Shown piece after piece: positions 1 to 9,291 of a stretch of DNA of 64,000 nucleotides. The notes beneath the pieces were generated by a model. It had not been told where the DNA came from. It did no database searches and saw nothing but the letters and a program-made list of their open reading frames with translations. Source of the stretch: Pararhizobium sp. IMCC21322 (GTDB taxonomy: Bacteria; Pseudomonadota; Alphaproteobacteria; Rhizobiales; GCA-2746425); assembly GCF_030758295.1 (NCBI RefSeq), contig NZ_CP132335.1, positions 968,412 to 1,032,411 of the forward strand, read 5' to 3'. How positions within the stretch are numbered: the first letter of the stretch is position 1; every line of letters begins with the position of its first letter. Position numbers and translations under genes: made by a program.

Positions 1-306
1 CCGGATGCGGTCCATCGGAAAGGCTTCCAGAGGTCCGTAAGCGCCATAACCTGCATTGTTGAGCAGAACGTCAATTTTACCAAACCGCGCCAAGCCCTGT
101 TCGACAGCTTGCGCAATAGACGCTTCATCCGTCACATCCAGTCGCGTTACCAGAACATTGTCGAGTTGCGTGAGTTCCTCCTCTTTATCAGGGGCGCGCA
201 TGGTTGCGATGACATTCCAGCCATTGGCCTGAAACAGTTTGGCAGTTGTCTTTCCAATTCCCGAAGACGCGCCGGTGATGAGTATAGTCTGTGTCTTGGT
301 CGGCAT
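1..306 (-). CDS. short-chain dehydrogenase/reductase (SDR), 3' part cut by window edge
   Basis: Only the first 102 codons are in the window; the gene runs off the left edge. The N-terminus carries the Rossmann cofactor motif TGASSGIG (residues 11-18) and the NNAG motif (83-86), both typical of classical SDR oxidoreductases that use NAD(P)H. The catalytic Ser-Tyr-Lys would lie beyond the edge, so activity cannot be judged. The start is the ATG at 306. The gene follows another SDR (351-1112) on the same strand after 44 bp, so the two are probably cotranscribed, divergently from an AraC regulator. The substrate is unknown. Confidence 0.85.
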   Translation of the reverse strand, partial: MPTKTQTILITGASSGIGKTTAKLFQANGWNVIATMRAPDKEEELTQLDNVLVTRLDVTDEASIAQAVEQGLARFGKIDVLLNNAGYGAYGPLEAFPMDRIR

Positions 307-350
307 AATGGAGTGTTCCTTCAAAAGATTTTGCTATCTGATTTGTGCTC

Positions 351-1112
351 TCAGAGGTTCTGGCCGCCAGAAATCTCTATGCGTTGCCCGGTCATCCATT
401 GATTGTCACCCACCAGAAGACTGGTAATGGCTCCGCCAACATCATCTGGAAGGCCAACGCGGCCCATGGCTGTTGTGGACGCGACAAATTGATTGATTTC
501 AGGATTATCCCGCACCATACCGCCGCCAAAATCTGTCTCAATGGCTCCAGGCGCAATGGTATTGACGGTGATACGGCGTACGCCAAGTTCGCTTGCCATG
601 TAGCGGGTCAGCACTTCCACCGCGCCCTTCATGGCGCCATAGGCCGAGAAACCAGGCATGGTGAATCGGGCAAGGCCCGTGGATAGGTTCACAATGCGCC
701 CGCCATCATTAATCAGGGAAAGCAGCCGCTGGGTGAGGAAGTAGACCCCTTTGAAATGCATGTTCATCAAAGTGTCGAAGTCGTCTTCACTGGTGTCTGC
801 AAAGGGCTTGTTGATGCCGATACCGGCATTGTTGACCAGAAAGTCAATTGTTTCGCGTTGCCAGGTCTGTGCCAATGCAGCCGTCAGGCTTTTGGTGAAA
901 TCGGCAAATTGACTGGTGTTTCCAGTATCCAGTTGCAAGGCAACAGCCTTGCCGCCTTGGGCCTGAATCTCGGAGACAACCGCCTCTGCCGCTTCGCTGT
1001 TGGAAAGATAGGTCAGAACTATGTCGACATTCCTGTCGGCGAGACGAAGAGCTGCGCTGCGCCCAAGACCGCGACTGCCGCCTGTAATCAATGCAATTTT
1101 GCGTGTCATCAT
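351..1112 (-). CDS. SDR family oxidoreductase (3-oxoacyl-ACP reductase-like)
   Basis: A 253-residue classical SDR of normal family length. It has the cofactor motif TGGSRGLG (10-17), NNAG (94-97) and a complete catalytic set: Ser144, Tyr158 and Lys162 in YGAMK. The C-terminus ends in the usual TGQ-x-ISGG region. It should be a cytoplasmic NADPH-dependent reductase of a carbonyl or hydroxy compound; the substrate cannot be told from sequence. Two adjacent ATG codons open the frame (1112 and 1109). It is divergent from the AraC regulator starting at 1270, with about 157 bp between them, which suggests local control by that regulator (inference). Confidence 0.9.
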   Translation of the reverse strand: MMTRKIALITGGSRGLGRSAALRLADRNVDIVLTYLSNSEAAEAVVSEIQAQGGKAVALQLDTGNTSQFADFTKSLTAALAQTWQRETIDFLVNNAGIGINKPFADTSEDDFDTLMNMHFKGVYFLTQRLLSLINDGGRIVNLSTGLARFTMPGFSAYGAMKGAVEVLTRYMASELGVRRITVNTIAPGAIETDFGGGMVRDNPEINQFVASTTAMGRVGLPDDVGGAITSLLVGDNQWMTGQRIEISGGQNL

Positions 1113-1269
1113 ATGCTCCAGCTTTGTGATGAAGCAGATTTAAGCCATGCAGATCTTCAATGCCTGCCCTTTTCTCCACATTATGTGCCTATTTCTCCAA
1201 AGAGCAGGATTTTATAAGTAATTCTGGAGTGAGCGCTCTATAAAAGACACTGAATTGGAGAGACGTATC

Positions 1270-2166
1270 ATGCTGGATCACTTTGCCCAGACCGTTTTGA
1301 CATACTTTGATAAAAACGGCTCAGAAGCTGAGCCTTGCCTGACCGATGTGCCGGGTTTGGTCGCTTTGTCCAATCGGAAACCAACCAGATTGGAAGGCAT
1401 GCTGTACAATCCGGTTATTTGCCTGATTCTACAGGGTCGCAAGGAAACTTACATTGGTGACCGCAAGCTGAGTTTTGGCCAGGGAGAGTCGTTGATTGTC
1501 TCCCATGATCTTCCGGTTATGGCGCAGATCACTGAAGCCAGCCTGACAGCGCCCTACATTGCCGTTGCCCTGTCCATCGATCTGCAGATTATTCGCAGCC
1601 TTTATGATCAGATCGATGATCTGGACGATTTGCAAAGCCAATTCTGCGCCATGGATGCTGCGAAGGCCGACAATGAGTTAGTGAGCGCATTTGGCAGGCT
1701 TTTCGAGTTGGTGGACAATCCGCTAGAGGCAAAAGTCATGGTGCCGCTGGTTCTGCGGGAAATCCATTTTCGCATTCTTCTGGCCAAAAATGGCGGCATG
1801 CTGCGGCAATTACTGATGCGCGACAGCCATGCCAGCCGCATCGGCAAGGCCATTGACCGCATCAGACAGGATTTCGCCGCGCCGCTTTCTGTATCAGAGC
1901 TGGCACATATTGCGGGTATGAGCACGTCCTCGTTTCATGAGCATTTCAAGGCCATCACATCCTCCACCCCCTTGCAGTATCAGAAGGATTTGAGACTGCT
2001 GCAGGCACGGCGGTTGATACTGGAGGGGGATTGCACGGTCTCATCAACTGCTTTTGCTGTGGGCTATGAAAGCCCAACCCAGTTCAGCCGCGAATATTCC
2101 AGAAAGTTCGGGATTGCACCACGCAGCGACCGAACCAACCAGCAGATCGCAGCTCAGACGGCCTGA
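1270..2166 (+). CDS. AraC family transcriptional regulator (AraC_N type)
   Basis: A 298-residue regulator with an N-terminal cupin-like AraC_N sensor domain (roughly residues 15-190, including the motif CLILQGRKE) and two C-terminal helix-turn-helix motifs (roughly 195-290; LSVSELAHIAGMS and the second helix near FAVGYESPTQFSREY). I place the start at ATG 1270 because GGAGAG lies seven bases upstream; an in-frame TTG at 1255 has no such site. It is divergent from the two SDR genes, a common arrangement in which this regulator type responds to an aldehyde or ketone and activates a neighbouring reductase. The inducer is unknown. Confidence 0.88.
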   Translation: MLDHFAQTVLTYFDKNGSEAEPCLTDVPGLVALSNRKPTRLEGMLYNPVICLILQGRKETYIGDRKLSFGQGESLIVSHDLPVMAQITEASLTAPYIAVALSIDLQIIRSLYDQIDDLDDLQSQFCAMDAAKADNELVSAFGRLFELVDNPLEAKVMVPLVLREIHFRILLAKNGGMLRQLLMRDSHASRIGKAIDRIRQDFAAPLSVSELAHIAGMSTSSFHEHFKAITSSTPLQYQKDLRLLQARRLILEGDCTVSSTAFAVGYESPTQFSREYSRKFGIAPRSDRTNQQIAAQTA

Positions 2167-2278
2167 ACTTTTTCTGCGACGCGCCGCTTTACCTGTTCCT
2201 CAAGCGCTTTCCCACAAAAAGCGTCGCTGTGCAGCGCCCGGCGTGATGCGGCATCGCAGAAGCAAAACCGCTTTGGGA

Positions 2279-2629
2279 TCAGCTTTCAAAAATCGGTTCA
2301 AATCCGGCCCACATCATACGCATGCCATCGAATGGCATTTCGGGCATTTCTTTCCAGCGCGGATCGCTTTCCATCTTTTGTGCGGCAGCGTCGCAGGTTG
2401 CTTTGTCAGGCCACTCGATCCAGGAAAAGACAACAGCTTCATCCTTTTGCGCTTTGACCGCACGATTGAAGTCGGTCACCTTTCCATCCGGCACGCTGTC
2501 ACCCCAGCATTCCACGGTACGCAGTGCGCCATAATCCTTGAAAACCGTTGCCGAGAGTTCAGCCATCTCGCGATAGGCATCCTTGTTATTCCGGGGAACT
2601 GGAATCAGGAATCCCTGAACATAGCTCAT
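2279..2629 (-). CDS. DUF1428 family protein
   Basis: A 116-residue small cytoplasmic protein whose start (MSYVQGFLIPVP) and C-terminal MPFDGMRMMWAGFEPI are characteristic of DUF1428, a ferredoxin-like alpha/beta-barrel dimer family of unknown function. The reading frame extends upstream to 2680, but ATG 2629 is preceded by AGGAAAA and matches the family start. It is a single gene between the AraC regulator, which is convergent with it, and the fasciclin gene, whose terminator lies just upstream. Confidence 0.85.
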   Translation of the reverse strand: MSYVQGFLIPVPRNNKDAYREMAELSATVFKDYGALRTVECWGDSVPDGKVTDFNRAVKAQKDEAVVFSWIEWPDKATCDAAAQKMESDPRWKEMPEMPFDGMRMMWAGFEPIFES

Positions 2630-2693
2630 AACATTTTCCTTCCAAAACGAGACTACAACTCTAGGGCAGAAGAATAGCACACCAGATTGTGGT

Positions 2694-2731
2694 AAGACAA
2701 AAGGCCCTCAACCAGATGGCTGAAGGCCTTT
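2694..2731 (-). terminator. intrinsic terminator of the fasciclin-domain gene
   Basis: Read on the minus strand, a GGCC-rich stem (outer arms 2725-2730 and 2701-2706, with an inner TCAxCC/GGxTGA extension) closes a small loop and is followed by a T-rich stretch. It sits about 45 bp past the fasciclin stop codon. Confidence 0.7.
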
Positions 2732-2773
2732 CGGTCCTACCCGTTTTTTCGGGCTTGCCGCCAGCGCCCCGCC

Positions 2774-3331
2774 TTAGCTGGCAGGCAGCAGGACTTTGTC
2801 GATCACATGAATCACGCCATTGGACTGGTTGACATCGGCAATTGTCACGTTGGCAATGTTGCCCTGACCGTCTTTGATCATGATCTTGTCGCTTTCATAC
2901 ATGGCAGTGAACTCACAGCCACCGACGGTGCCGACAGAGTGCATTCCGCCATCATCATCAACCATTTTGGTGATGTCTTTGGACATGGCATCAGCCGCAA
3001 CCACATGACATGTCAGAATCTTTGTCAGTTGGTCCTTGTTTTCAGGTTTCAGCAGCGTCTCAACGGTACCCGCTGGCAGTGCTTCAAAAGCCGCATCTGT
3101 TGGAGCAAACACTGTGAAGGGGCCGTCGCCAGACAGAGTTTCGACCAGACCAGCCGCTTTGACGGCTGCAACCAGCGTCTCATGGTCTTTTGAGTTAACT
3201 GCATTCTCGATGATATTCTTGTCTTCATACATCGCTGCGCCGCCGACCATCGGGTTTTCGGCAAAGGCCGTTCCGGCTGCAATCGTGATGGAAAGGGCTG
3301 TGGCTGCTGCGAGTGCTGTCTTTGAAATCAT
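2774..3331 (-). CDS. secreted fasciclin (FAS1) domain protein
   Basis: A 185-residue protein with a Sec signal peptide (residues 1-24, hydrophobic stretch then AFA before Glu25) and one FAS1 domain. Both conserved FAS1 boxes are visible: H1 around FTVFAPTDAAF and H2 around NGVIHVIDKVLLP at the C-terminus. FAS1 domains mediate adhesion or protein contacts in the periplasm or outside the cell. ATG 3331 is chosen because AAGGAGACC precedes it and the signal peptide starts there; the frame continues 67 codons upstream without a plausible start. It is monocistronic, with its own terminator at 2694-2731. Confidence 0.9.
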   Translation of the reverse strand: MISKTALAAATALSITIAAGTAFAENPMVGGAAMYEDKNIIENAVNSKDHETLVAAVKAAGLVETLSGDGPFTVFAPTDAAFEALPAGTVETLLKPENKDQLTKILTCHVVAADAMSKDITKMVDDDGGMHSVGTVGGCEFTAMYESDKIMIKDGQGNIANVTIADVNQSNGVIHVIDKVLLPAS

Positions 3332-3553
3332 GAATGGTCTCCTTGTTGGCGCCCAATTCAGTTGAACTTCGATGTCCATTTTTTTTGAGCGGGTACCAAC
3401 AGCCACGGTCAGCGTTGGGAAAAGTTTCAGATTCTTTTGATTTTCCAAGCCGACAGAAATTTGGTGTGGTCGAATGCGAAGGTTAGAAATTCGGCAACCA
3501 GCCATAGGCTCAATCCCGATGTGGAGCTGCAAACGGATCTATGCTGACAGGAT

Positions 3554-4000
3554 ATGGAAGTGGCAAGTTTTCTAGCGGCCAAGCCCGCTGACGCAGAAGC
3601 GCTTGCAGATATCCGCACCGAAGCCATGCAGCCCAGCCTTGAAGCCATCGGTCGCTTCCACCCGGTTCGCGTGCGGGAACGGTTTCTTTCGTCGTTTATC
3701 CTCGAGGATACACAACTGATCCTGCATGATTCAGAGATGGTTGGTTTTTTTGTTGTTCGAACAAGGAAGGACCATCTTTTGTTGGATCATCTCTATCTGA
3801 AGGCATCAGCGCTACGCTTGGGGCTGGGGCAGCGGGTTGTCAGACATGTTCAGAACATTGCAGGAAAGGCCAACATACCAATCAAGCTGATGGCATTGAA
3901 AAACAGTGCCGCGAATGAGTTTTACAAATCGCTTGGTTTTACCCGCGTCGCTGAAGAAGGTTTTGACAATTGCTACGAATGGCACCCTTCAGAATCCTGA
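3554..4000 (+). CDS. GNAT family N-acetyltransferase
   Basis: A 148-residue protein with the GNAT fold. The acetyl-CoA binding segment is seen as LGLGQRVVRHV (about residues 91-101), followed by the late motif of the family, NSAANEFYKSLGFTRV. It would transfer an acetyl group from acetyl-CoA to an amine in the cytoplasm; the acceptor is unknown. It is divergent from the fasciclin gene and convergent with the LysR gene (8 bp between stops), so it is probably a single-gene unit. Confidence 0.8.
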   Translation: MEVASFLAAKPADAEALADIRTEAMQPSLEAIGRFHPVRVRERFLSSFILEDTQLILHDSEMVGFFVVRTRKDHLLLDHLYLKASALRLGLGQRVVRHVQNIAGKANIPIKLMALKNSAANEFYKSLGFTRVAEEGFDNCYEWHPSES

Positions 4001-4008
4001 TCTTTGTG

Positions 4009-4911
4009 TCAGCCGCTGGTCCAATCGCGGATTGAGTCAGACAGCTCACTTTTCAGCCAGGACCGAAACAGGCTGACGATCTTTTTCCGGGATCGTTCTC
4101 TGCCTGTTACAAACCAGTATTTTGCTCCCGTTTCCATGCGCTGAGGAAATGGTGCGGTAATGCGCTCTGCATGAACGGCGTCGCAGGCAAGCGTTTCCCA
4201 GGCCATGAACACACCTTGCCCGGTCATCGCTGCATCAAGGCACAGCGACCCGTCGGCATAGGTTGGACCGTCATTCAGCAGCTCCGGCGTCAGATCAAAG
4301 GCGGCCAGCCATTCAGACCAGCCATGCAGGCATTCGTTTTCTCGAATGATCGGAACGCTGGCAAGGTCCTGCGGGCTTGAGAGACGAGCCGCCATTTCAC
4401 TTGTGCAAACTGGAAACACGCGCTGTTCCAGCAACAGCTCACTTGTGACATTCGACCATCCGCCGCAGCCCACACGCACACAGGCATCCACATCATCATG
4501 ATCCGGGTTCAGCAGGTTTACGTTTGGATCAATTCGAATGCGAATATGCGGATAAAGATCATTGAATTTACGCAGCCGCCAGACCAGCCATCTGCTGGCA
4601 AAGATGGGCGCAACCGAGATGGTCAGACAATTATCCCGCGAAGGATCGAGCAGCGATACAGCCGATGCAAGGTCGGACATGCCACGTGTCAGCAACGGCA
4701 TGATGTCCGCACCCGATGGTGTGAGCAGCAGGCCTTTGGACGTGCGCTTGAAGAGCGGCAGGCCCAACGCCTCTTCCGCCTTGTGGATGCGTTGGCTGAC
4801 CGCGCCCGATGTCACGCCCAATTCTTCTGCCGCCTTGACAACAGTGCCAAGACGCCCCGCAGCTTCCACGGCGCGCAGACTGGTAAGTGGGACCTTGTTC
4901 AAATCTCGCAT
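4009..4911 (-). CDS. LysR family transcriptional regulator (GcvA-like)
   Basis: A 300-residue LysR-type regulator. The N-terminal winged helix-turn-helix covers about residues 1-65 (LTSLRAVEAAGRLGTVVKAAEELGVTSGAVSQRI), followed by a linker helix and a periplasmic-binding-protein-like effector domain. The LPLFKRTSKG-L-LTPSG segment is standard for the family and its sequence is closest in style to GcvA-type regulators. Its start codon lies inside a near-perfect palindrome (4910-4926) that fits the LysR T-N11-A site, so autoregulation is likely. The divergent small ORF at 4981 is the only obvious local target. The effector is unknown. Confidence 0.88.
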   Translation of the reverse strand: MRDLNKVPLTSLRAVEAAGRLGTVVKAAEELGVTSGAVSQRIHKAEEALGLPLFKRTSKGLLLTPSGADIMPLLTRGMSDLASAVSLLDPSRDNCLTISVAPIFASRWLVWRLRKFNDLYPHIRIRIDPNVNLLNPDHDDVDACVRVGCGGWSNVTSELLLEQRVFPVCTSEMAARLSSPQDLASVPIIRENECLHGWSEWLAAFDLTPELLNDGPTYADGSLCLDAAMTGQGVFMAWETLACDAVHAERITAPFPQRMETGAKYWFVTGRERSRKKIVSLFRSWLKSELSDSIRDWTSG

Positions 4912-4926
4912 TTAGAAAATCTAAAT
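4910..4926. promoter_or_regulatory. candidate LysR operator (palindrome with T-N11-A)
   Basis: ATTTAG and CTAAAT flank a five-base centre; the inner T (4912) and A (4924) give the T-N11-A spacing typical of LysR boxes. It overlaps the LysR start codon and lies in the divergent promoter region of the ORF at 4981. Binding is inferred, not shown. Confidence 0.5.
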
Positions 4927-4980
4927 CCGAAGGCTTGAAGTTTCAATACCCAATTCTCCACAAACCACTATCTCTTTTGC

Positions 4981-5166
4981 ATGACCTATTTTGCAAAAAT
5001 CAAGATGTTGATAACCCGGATAATGCCAGGCAAAGCTTTGAAAAATATGGGCTGTTCAAAAGGTGATTGGGGACGGGACCCTTTGTCTCATCCGGATCTG
5101 CAAGCCATGTCAGAACGTGAGCTTGCCGATCTCCCCTTTGACCCCGGAACTGTTGTTTCTGAGTAG
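4981..5166 (+). CDS. small hypothetical protein (61 aa)
   Basis: A 61-residue ORF. Its C-terminal half (DPLSHPDLQAMSERELADLPF) has the feel of short alphaproteobacterial proteins with an M-S-x-RELADL segment, as in DUF1127-like proteins, but the full arginine-rich DUF1127 motif is not present. It has no signal peptide or membrane segment. No good ribosome binding site is seen before ATG 4981; an in-frame ATG at 5023 is an alternative. It is divergent from the LysR regulator and may be its target. No function is assigned. Confidence 0.5.
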   Translation: MTYFAKIKMLITRIMPGKALKNMGCSKGDWGRDPLSHPDLQAMSERELADLPFDPGTVVSE

Positions 5167-5192
5167 GTATCAGGATTTGGGGAATCCAGAGC

Positions 5193-6149
5193 CTAGTTCA
5201 GCAAGCCACGCAGCGTATCGATGCGGTTATTGACCAGCCAACCATAATAGTTTTCTTCCGGCAGCTTGAGGCTTTCTCCAGAAGCGCTGCGTTTCTGGTT
5301 TTCCAGCGCCAGCGCTGTCGCACGTGCTTTCGTGCCGCCCAGATTATAAAGCGTGGCTGTAATGCCTGGATTGCTTGAAATATCAAATCCGGCGATCTTT
5401 TGATAATCATCAATCGCGGTGCGCAGCACAGCAGCCATATAATGCAGAGACTTATCAGGGTCCATGATGGTTTGATAAATCACACTCGGCTTGCGCACAT
5501 CCAGCTTGCGCTGGCGGCCCTGTTTTTTTGCCATGTCACTCATCATCAGCGCCGTCAGCGGGTTGAGTTGCCCCAGACCGAAAGTCTGCCCGGCAAAAAG
5601 CGGCTGAAAGAAGGTTTTCCCGAATGATTGATCTGGAAGAGACTGGCCGCGGAACCGGGCGTTAAACACGTCTTCTCGGCAGGTCCACAATTCGTAGGAA
5701 TCGCGCAGACTTTCACACGATGCGAATTCAGGCCGGTGGACGAAATCGGTTACGCTTTCGCCATTATGCTCGAACCGGATGCGGGTTTCCGCATAGGCCA
5801 GTGCTTTCACATAATAGGACTGCAGCTGATCCACAGCATCAACATTGTAGGTATGCTCACCAACAATGGCACCGATTATGTGAACTGGATCGATATCATA
5901 GCGTTTGGCGGTTTTCTGAATTTTGGAAATCAGCTTCCTGTCGTTTTCGAACAGGCGCAGCACCTTTTGAAATTTGCCTTCAAACGTATCATTCGTCTGC
6001 TGGGTTCGGATCACCGCATCACGGGGAATTTCGGGTTGAGTTTCGTTGCGGTTACCAGCCGGAACAGCCGTGGCTGCCCAGGCACCGACAGAGAGGACCA
6101 GTACAAACAGGCCTGAAAACACAAATGCGATGATGCGTAATGGTGTCAT
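5193..6149 (-). CDS. DUF1402 family exported protein
   Basis: A 318-residue protein with an N-terminal signal peptide (hydrophobic core residues 5-22, then AWA) and a body matching the DUF1402 family of Rhizobiales. Landmarks are IDPVHIIGAIVGEHTYNVDA, GQTFGLGQLNPLTALMM and the C-terminal PEENYYGWLVN. The family function is unknown; the GEHTYN and GLGQLNP segments resemble lytic-transglycosylase-like folds, which I offer only as an inference. ATG 6149 is chosen because the signal peptide starts there; the frame extends to 6275. It lies 153 bp downstream of polA on the same strand. Confidence 0.85.
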   Translation of the reverse strand: MTPLRIIAFVFSGLFVLVLSVGAWAATAVPAGNRNETQPEIPRDAVIRTQQTNDTFEGKFQKVLRLFENDRKLISKIQKTAKRYDIDPVHIIGAIVGEHTYNVDAVDQLQSYYVKALAYAETRIRFEHNGESVTDFVHRPEFASCESLRDSYELWTCREDVFNARFRGQSLPDQSFGKTFFQPLFAGQTFGLGQLNPLTALMMSDMAKKQGRQRKLDVRKPSVIYQTIMDPDKSLHYMAAVLRTAIDDYQKIAGFDISSNPGITATLYNLGGTKARATALALENQKRSASGESLKLPEENYYGWLVNNRIDTLRGLLN

Positions 6150-6302
6150 AGTCAATAACTCGATGATGCGGGCGCGTTGTTTCAATACTCGCCATTGCGG
6201 CGCAAATGGGACAATTCCATGGCTGGTTTCTGGCTGTTTTCGAAATTCAGACATTTGTAACCTGTTTCGACGCAACCCGCCAAGGCTTCAAACAAAACCG
6301 GG

Positions 6303-9221
6303 TTAATGGGCTTCATCCCAATTATCGGCAGCGCGCGCGTCCACCTGCAGCGGCACTGACAGATCAATCAGAGGCAGGCAGGCCTGTTCCATAATGTCCC
6401 TGACCACCGGAATGGTTGCATCCACTTCATTTTCGGGAACTTCAAATATCAGTTCATCATGCACTTGCAGCAGCATCTGCGCTGATAAGGTTGACTTCGT
6501 CAGCGCCTCTTCCATACGCACCATGGCGCGGCGGATAATATCGGCTGCCGATCCCTGTATGGGTGCGTTGATGGCGGCGCGTTCATTGAAAGCGCGCATA
6601 TTCGGGTTTTTTGAGTTGATCTCCGGATAATGCGCCCGTCGCCCGAAAATGGTCTGAACATAACCGTGCGTGCGGGCAAAAGCCTTGGTGTCTTCCATAT
6701 AGGTGCGAATGCCTGGAAAACGCTCGAAATAGGTGTCGATATAGCTCTTGGCATCAGACCGCGAAATGCTCAACTGATTGGCCAGACCAAAGGCCGAAAT
6801 GCCATAGATAATGCCGAAATTGATCGCTTTGGCCTGACGGCGCACCATCGGGTCCATACCCTCAATCGGCACGCCGAACATTTCACTGGCGGTCATGGCG
6901 TGAATGTCCAGACCATCCGCAAACGCCTGCTTCAATTGTGGAATGTCGGCGATATGGGCCAGCACCCGCAATTCAATCTGGCTGTAATCCGCCGAAATCA
7001 GCTTGTTGCCGGCTTCAGCCACAAAAGCTTGCCGAATTTTGCGTCCGGATTCGGTACGGACCGGAATGTTTTGCAAATTGGGATCAGAAGATGACAGCCG
7101 CCCGGTGGTGGTCGATGCGAGCGAGTAGGATGTGTGAACACGTTTTGTATCGGGATTGATGAAGCCGGGCAGGGCATCCGTATAGGTGGATTTCAGCTTG
7201 GAAAGCTGACGCCAGTCAACGATTTTGCGGGGCAGTTCATGGCCTTCTGCAGCCAGTTCTTCCAGCACTGAGGCCGATGTGGACCACGCGCCGGTTTTGG
7301 TTTTCTTGCCGCCGGGCAGGCTCATTTTGCCAAACAGAATATCGCCCAATTGTTTGGGCGAGCCAATATTGAACCGCTCTCCGGCAAGCTCTGTAATCTC
7401 GGCCTCAAGGCCCGCCATGCCTTGCGCAAATTCTCCGGACAGGCGCGACAGCATTTGTCGGTCCACCGATATGCCGCGCTTCTCCATGCGCATCAGCATT
7501 GGCACCATGGGGCGTTCCAGGCTTTCATAAACCCGGGTCATGCCATCGGCGGCAAGGCGCGGTTTCAAAACCTGCCAGAGGCGCAATGTCACATCGGCAT
7601 CCTCTGCAGCATAGGCGGTGGCGGCTTCCAGTGGCACCTGATCAAAGGTGATCATGTTCTTGCCGGAACCTGCAACCTGCTTGAATGGAATGGGCGTGTG
7701 ATCCAGCCAGCGCTGCGACAGTTCATCCATGCCATGCCCGCCGCGCCCGGTATCAAGCGCATAGGACAGCAGCATCGTGTCGTCGAAACTCACCACATTC
7801 ATATCGTAGCGTGACAGCAGCAGAGCGTCATATTTTAGATTTTGAGCAATTTTCAGCACTGCGGGATCTTCCAGCAGTGGTTTCAGAACCGACACAGCAT
7901 CACGCAGGGGAATTTGCCCCTCAACCATGCCGCCGCCTAACAGATCATCCACACCGCTTTTGTGTTGAAGCGGTATATAGGCAGCCTTGCCGGGCGCCAG
8001 CGCCAGCGAGACCCCAACCAGATCAGCCTGCATCGCATCCAGAGATGTGGTTTCCGTGTCGAAACTGACAAAGCCCTGATCTCGCGCCGCATCACACCAG
8101 GCGGACAATGTGTCCAGATCAGTGATGCGTTCATAAAGATCATGGTCAATCTTTTGCCCGAAAGCCGAAGCCTTCAGCGCTTCGGTCATCGCAGTTGGAG
8201 AGTTCTCTGCATCGCTCCTGGTCGAAGCCGCATCAAGCGCGCCATTCCCTTCCCAATGATCGACAGAGACCTTGGTGGCGTCGATTGTTTCGGCTACGGT
8301 TTCAGTGGCCTCTGCAACCCGCTTCGTCAGGGTTGTGAATTCCATGCCTTTCAGGAAAGCCACCAGCTTGGGACCGTCGACGCCTTCAACGGCCATATCA
8401 TCCAGCGTTGCATCCACCGGAACATTCTGTTCCAGTTCCACCAGACGTTTCGACAGTCTGGCCTGATCGGCAAATTCGATGAGGTTTTCCCGGCGCTTGT
8501 TCTGCTTGATTTCTCCAGCACGCCCCAAAAGCGTTTCAAGGTCGCCGTACTCCAACAGCAATTGCGCAGCCGTTTTGGCTCCAATGCCTGGCACTCCCGG
8601 CACATTGTCGGTGCTGTCACCGGCCAGAGCCTGAAGATCGATCATCTTTTCCGGCCCGACACCGAATTTTTCAATCACTTCCGCAGTGCGGATGATCTTG
8701 TCTTTCATCTGGTCAAACATGATAATCTTTTCGGTGACCAGTTGCATCAGATCCTTGTCTGACGAGACGATTGTGACATGGGCCCCCATTTCTTCTGCCT
8801 GACGGGCATAGGTGGCAATCAGATCATCTGCTTCAAATCCGTCCTTTTCGATGCTGGCGACATTGAAGGCGCGTGTGGCATCGCGGATGACAGCAAATTG
8901 CGGAATCAGATCTTCCGGAGTTTCACTGCGGTTGGCTTTGTATTCACCGAAGATCTCATTGCGGAAGGTCTTGCTGCTGGCATCAAAAATCACCGCAAAA
9001 TGGGTTGGCTTCTCACCAAGTGAGGTATCTTCGGCCACCGCCAGAAGTTTCCACAACATGTTGCAGAACCCGGCCACGGCCCCAACGGGCAGGCCATCGG
9101 ATTTGCGGGTGAGGGGAGGCAAGGCGTGATAGGCGCGGAAGATATAGGCCGAGCCATCCACGAGCATAAGATGATCGCCGGGTTTCATGGATTTGGTCTG
9201 AGAATCTGTTTCATGTGACAT
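6303..9221 (-). CDS. polA: DNA polymerase I
   Basis: A 972-residue protein of full Pol I length with three parts: an N-terminal 5'-3' nuclease (about 1-300, opening LMLVDGSAYIFRAYHALPPL), a 3'-5' exonuclease whose DTE motif (VSFDTETTSLDA, near residue 386) is intact, and the polymerase. Polymerase motif A (SADYSQIELR, near 743), motif B (RRQAKAINFGIIYG) and motif C (QVHDELIFEV, near 922) are all present. It removes RNA primers and fills gaps in replication and excision repair. I chose ATG 9221; an ATG at 9188 also precedes the conserved domain. It is monocistronic or cotranscribed with the DUF1402 gene. Confidence 0.97.
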   Translation of the reverse strand: MSHETDSQTKSMKPGDHLMLVDGSAYIFRAYHALPPLTRKSDGLPVGAVAGFCNMLWKLLAVAEDTSLGEKPTHFAVIFDASSKTFRNEIFGEYKANRSETPEDLIPQFAVIRDATRAFNVASIEKDGFEADDLIATYARQAEEMGAHVTIVSSDKDLMQLVTEKIIMFDQMKDKIIRTAEVIEKFGVGPEKMIDLQALAGDSTDNVPGVPGIGAKTAAQLLLEYGDLETLLGRAGEIKQNKRRENLIEFADQARLSKRLVELEQNVPVDATLDDMAVEGVDGPKLVAFLKGMEFTTLTKRVAEATETVAETIDATKVSVDHWEGNGALDAASTRSDAENSPTAMTEALKASAFGQKIDHDLYERITDLDTLSAWCDAARDQGFVSFDTETTSLDAMQADLVGVSLALAPGKAAYIPLQHKSGVDDLLGGGMVEGQIPLRDAVSVLKPLLEDPAVLKIAQNLKYDALLLSRYDMNVVSFDDTMLLSYALDTGRGGHGMDELSQRWLDHTPIPFKQVAGSGKNMITFDQVPLEAATAYAAEDADVTLRLWQVLKPRLAADGMTRVYESLERPMVPMLMRMEKRGISVDRQMLSRLSGEFAQGMAGLEAEITELAGERFNIGSPKQLGDILFGKMSLPGGKKTKTGAWSTSASVLEELAAEGHELPRKIVDWRQLSKLKSTYTDALPGFINPDTKRVHTSYSLASTTTGRLSSSDPNLQNIPVRTESGRKIRQAFVAEAGNKLISADYSQIELRVLAHIADIPQLKQAFADGLDIHAMTASEMFGVPIEGMDPMVRRQAKAINFGIIYGISAFGLANQLSISRSDAKSYIDTYFERFPGIRTYMEDTKAFARTHGYVQTIFGRRAHYPEINSKNPNMRAFNERAAINAPIQGSAADIIRRAMVRMEEALTKSTLSAQMLLQVHDELIFEVPENEVDATIPVVRDIMEQACLPLIDLSVPLQVDARAADNWDEAH

Positions 9222-9291
9222 GGCCGGACTATGCCATTGCCGCCACCCATACAAAAGCGGAAATCACCAACCAGATACGATTGGTGTCGCC

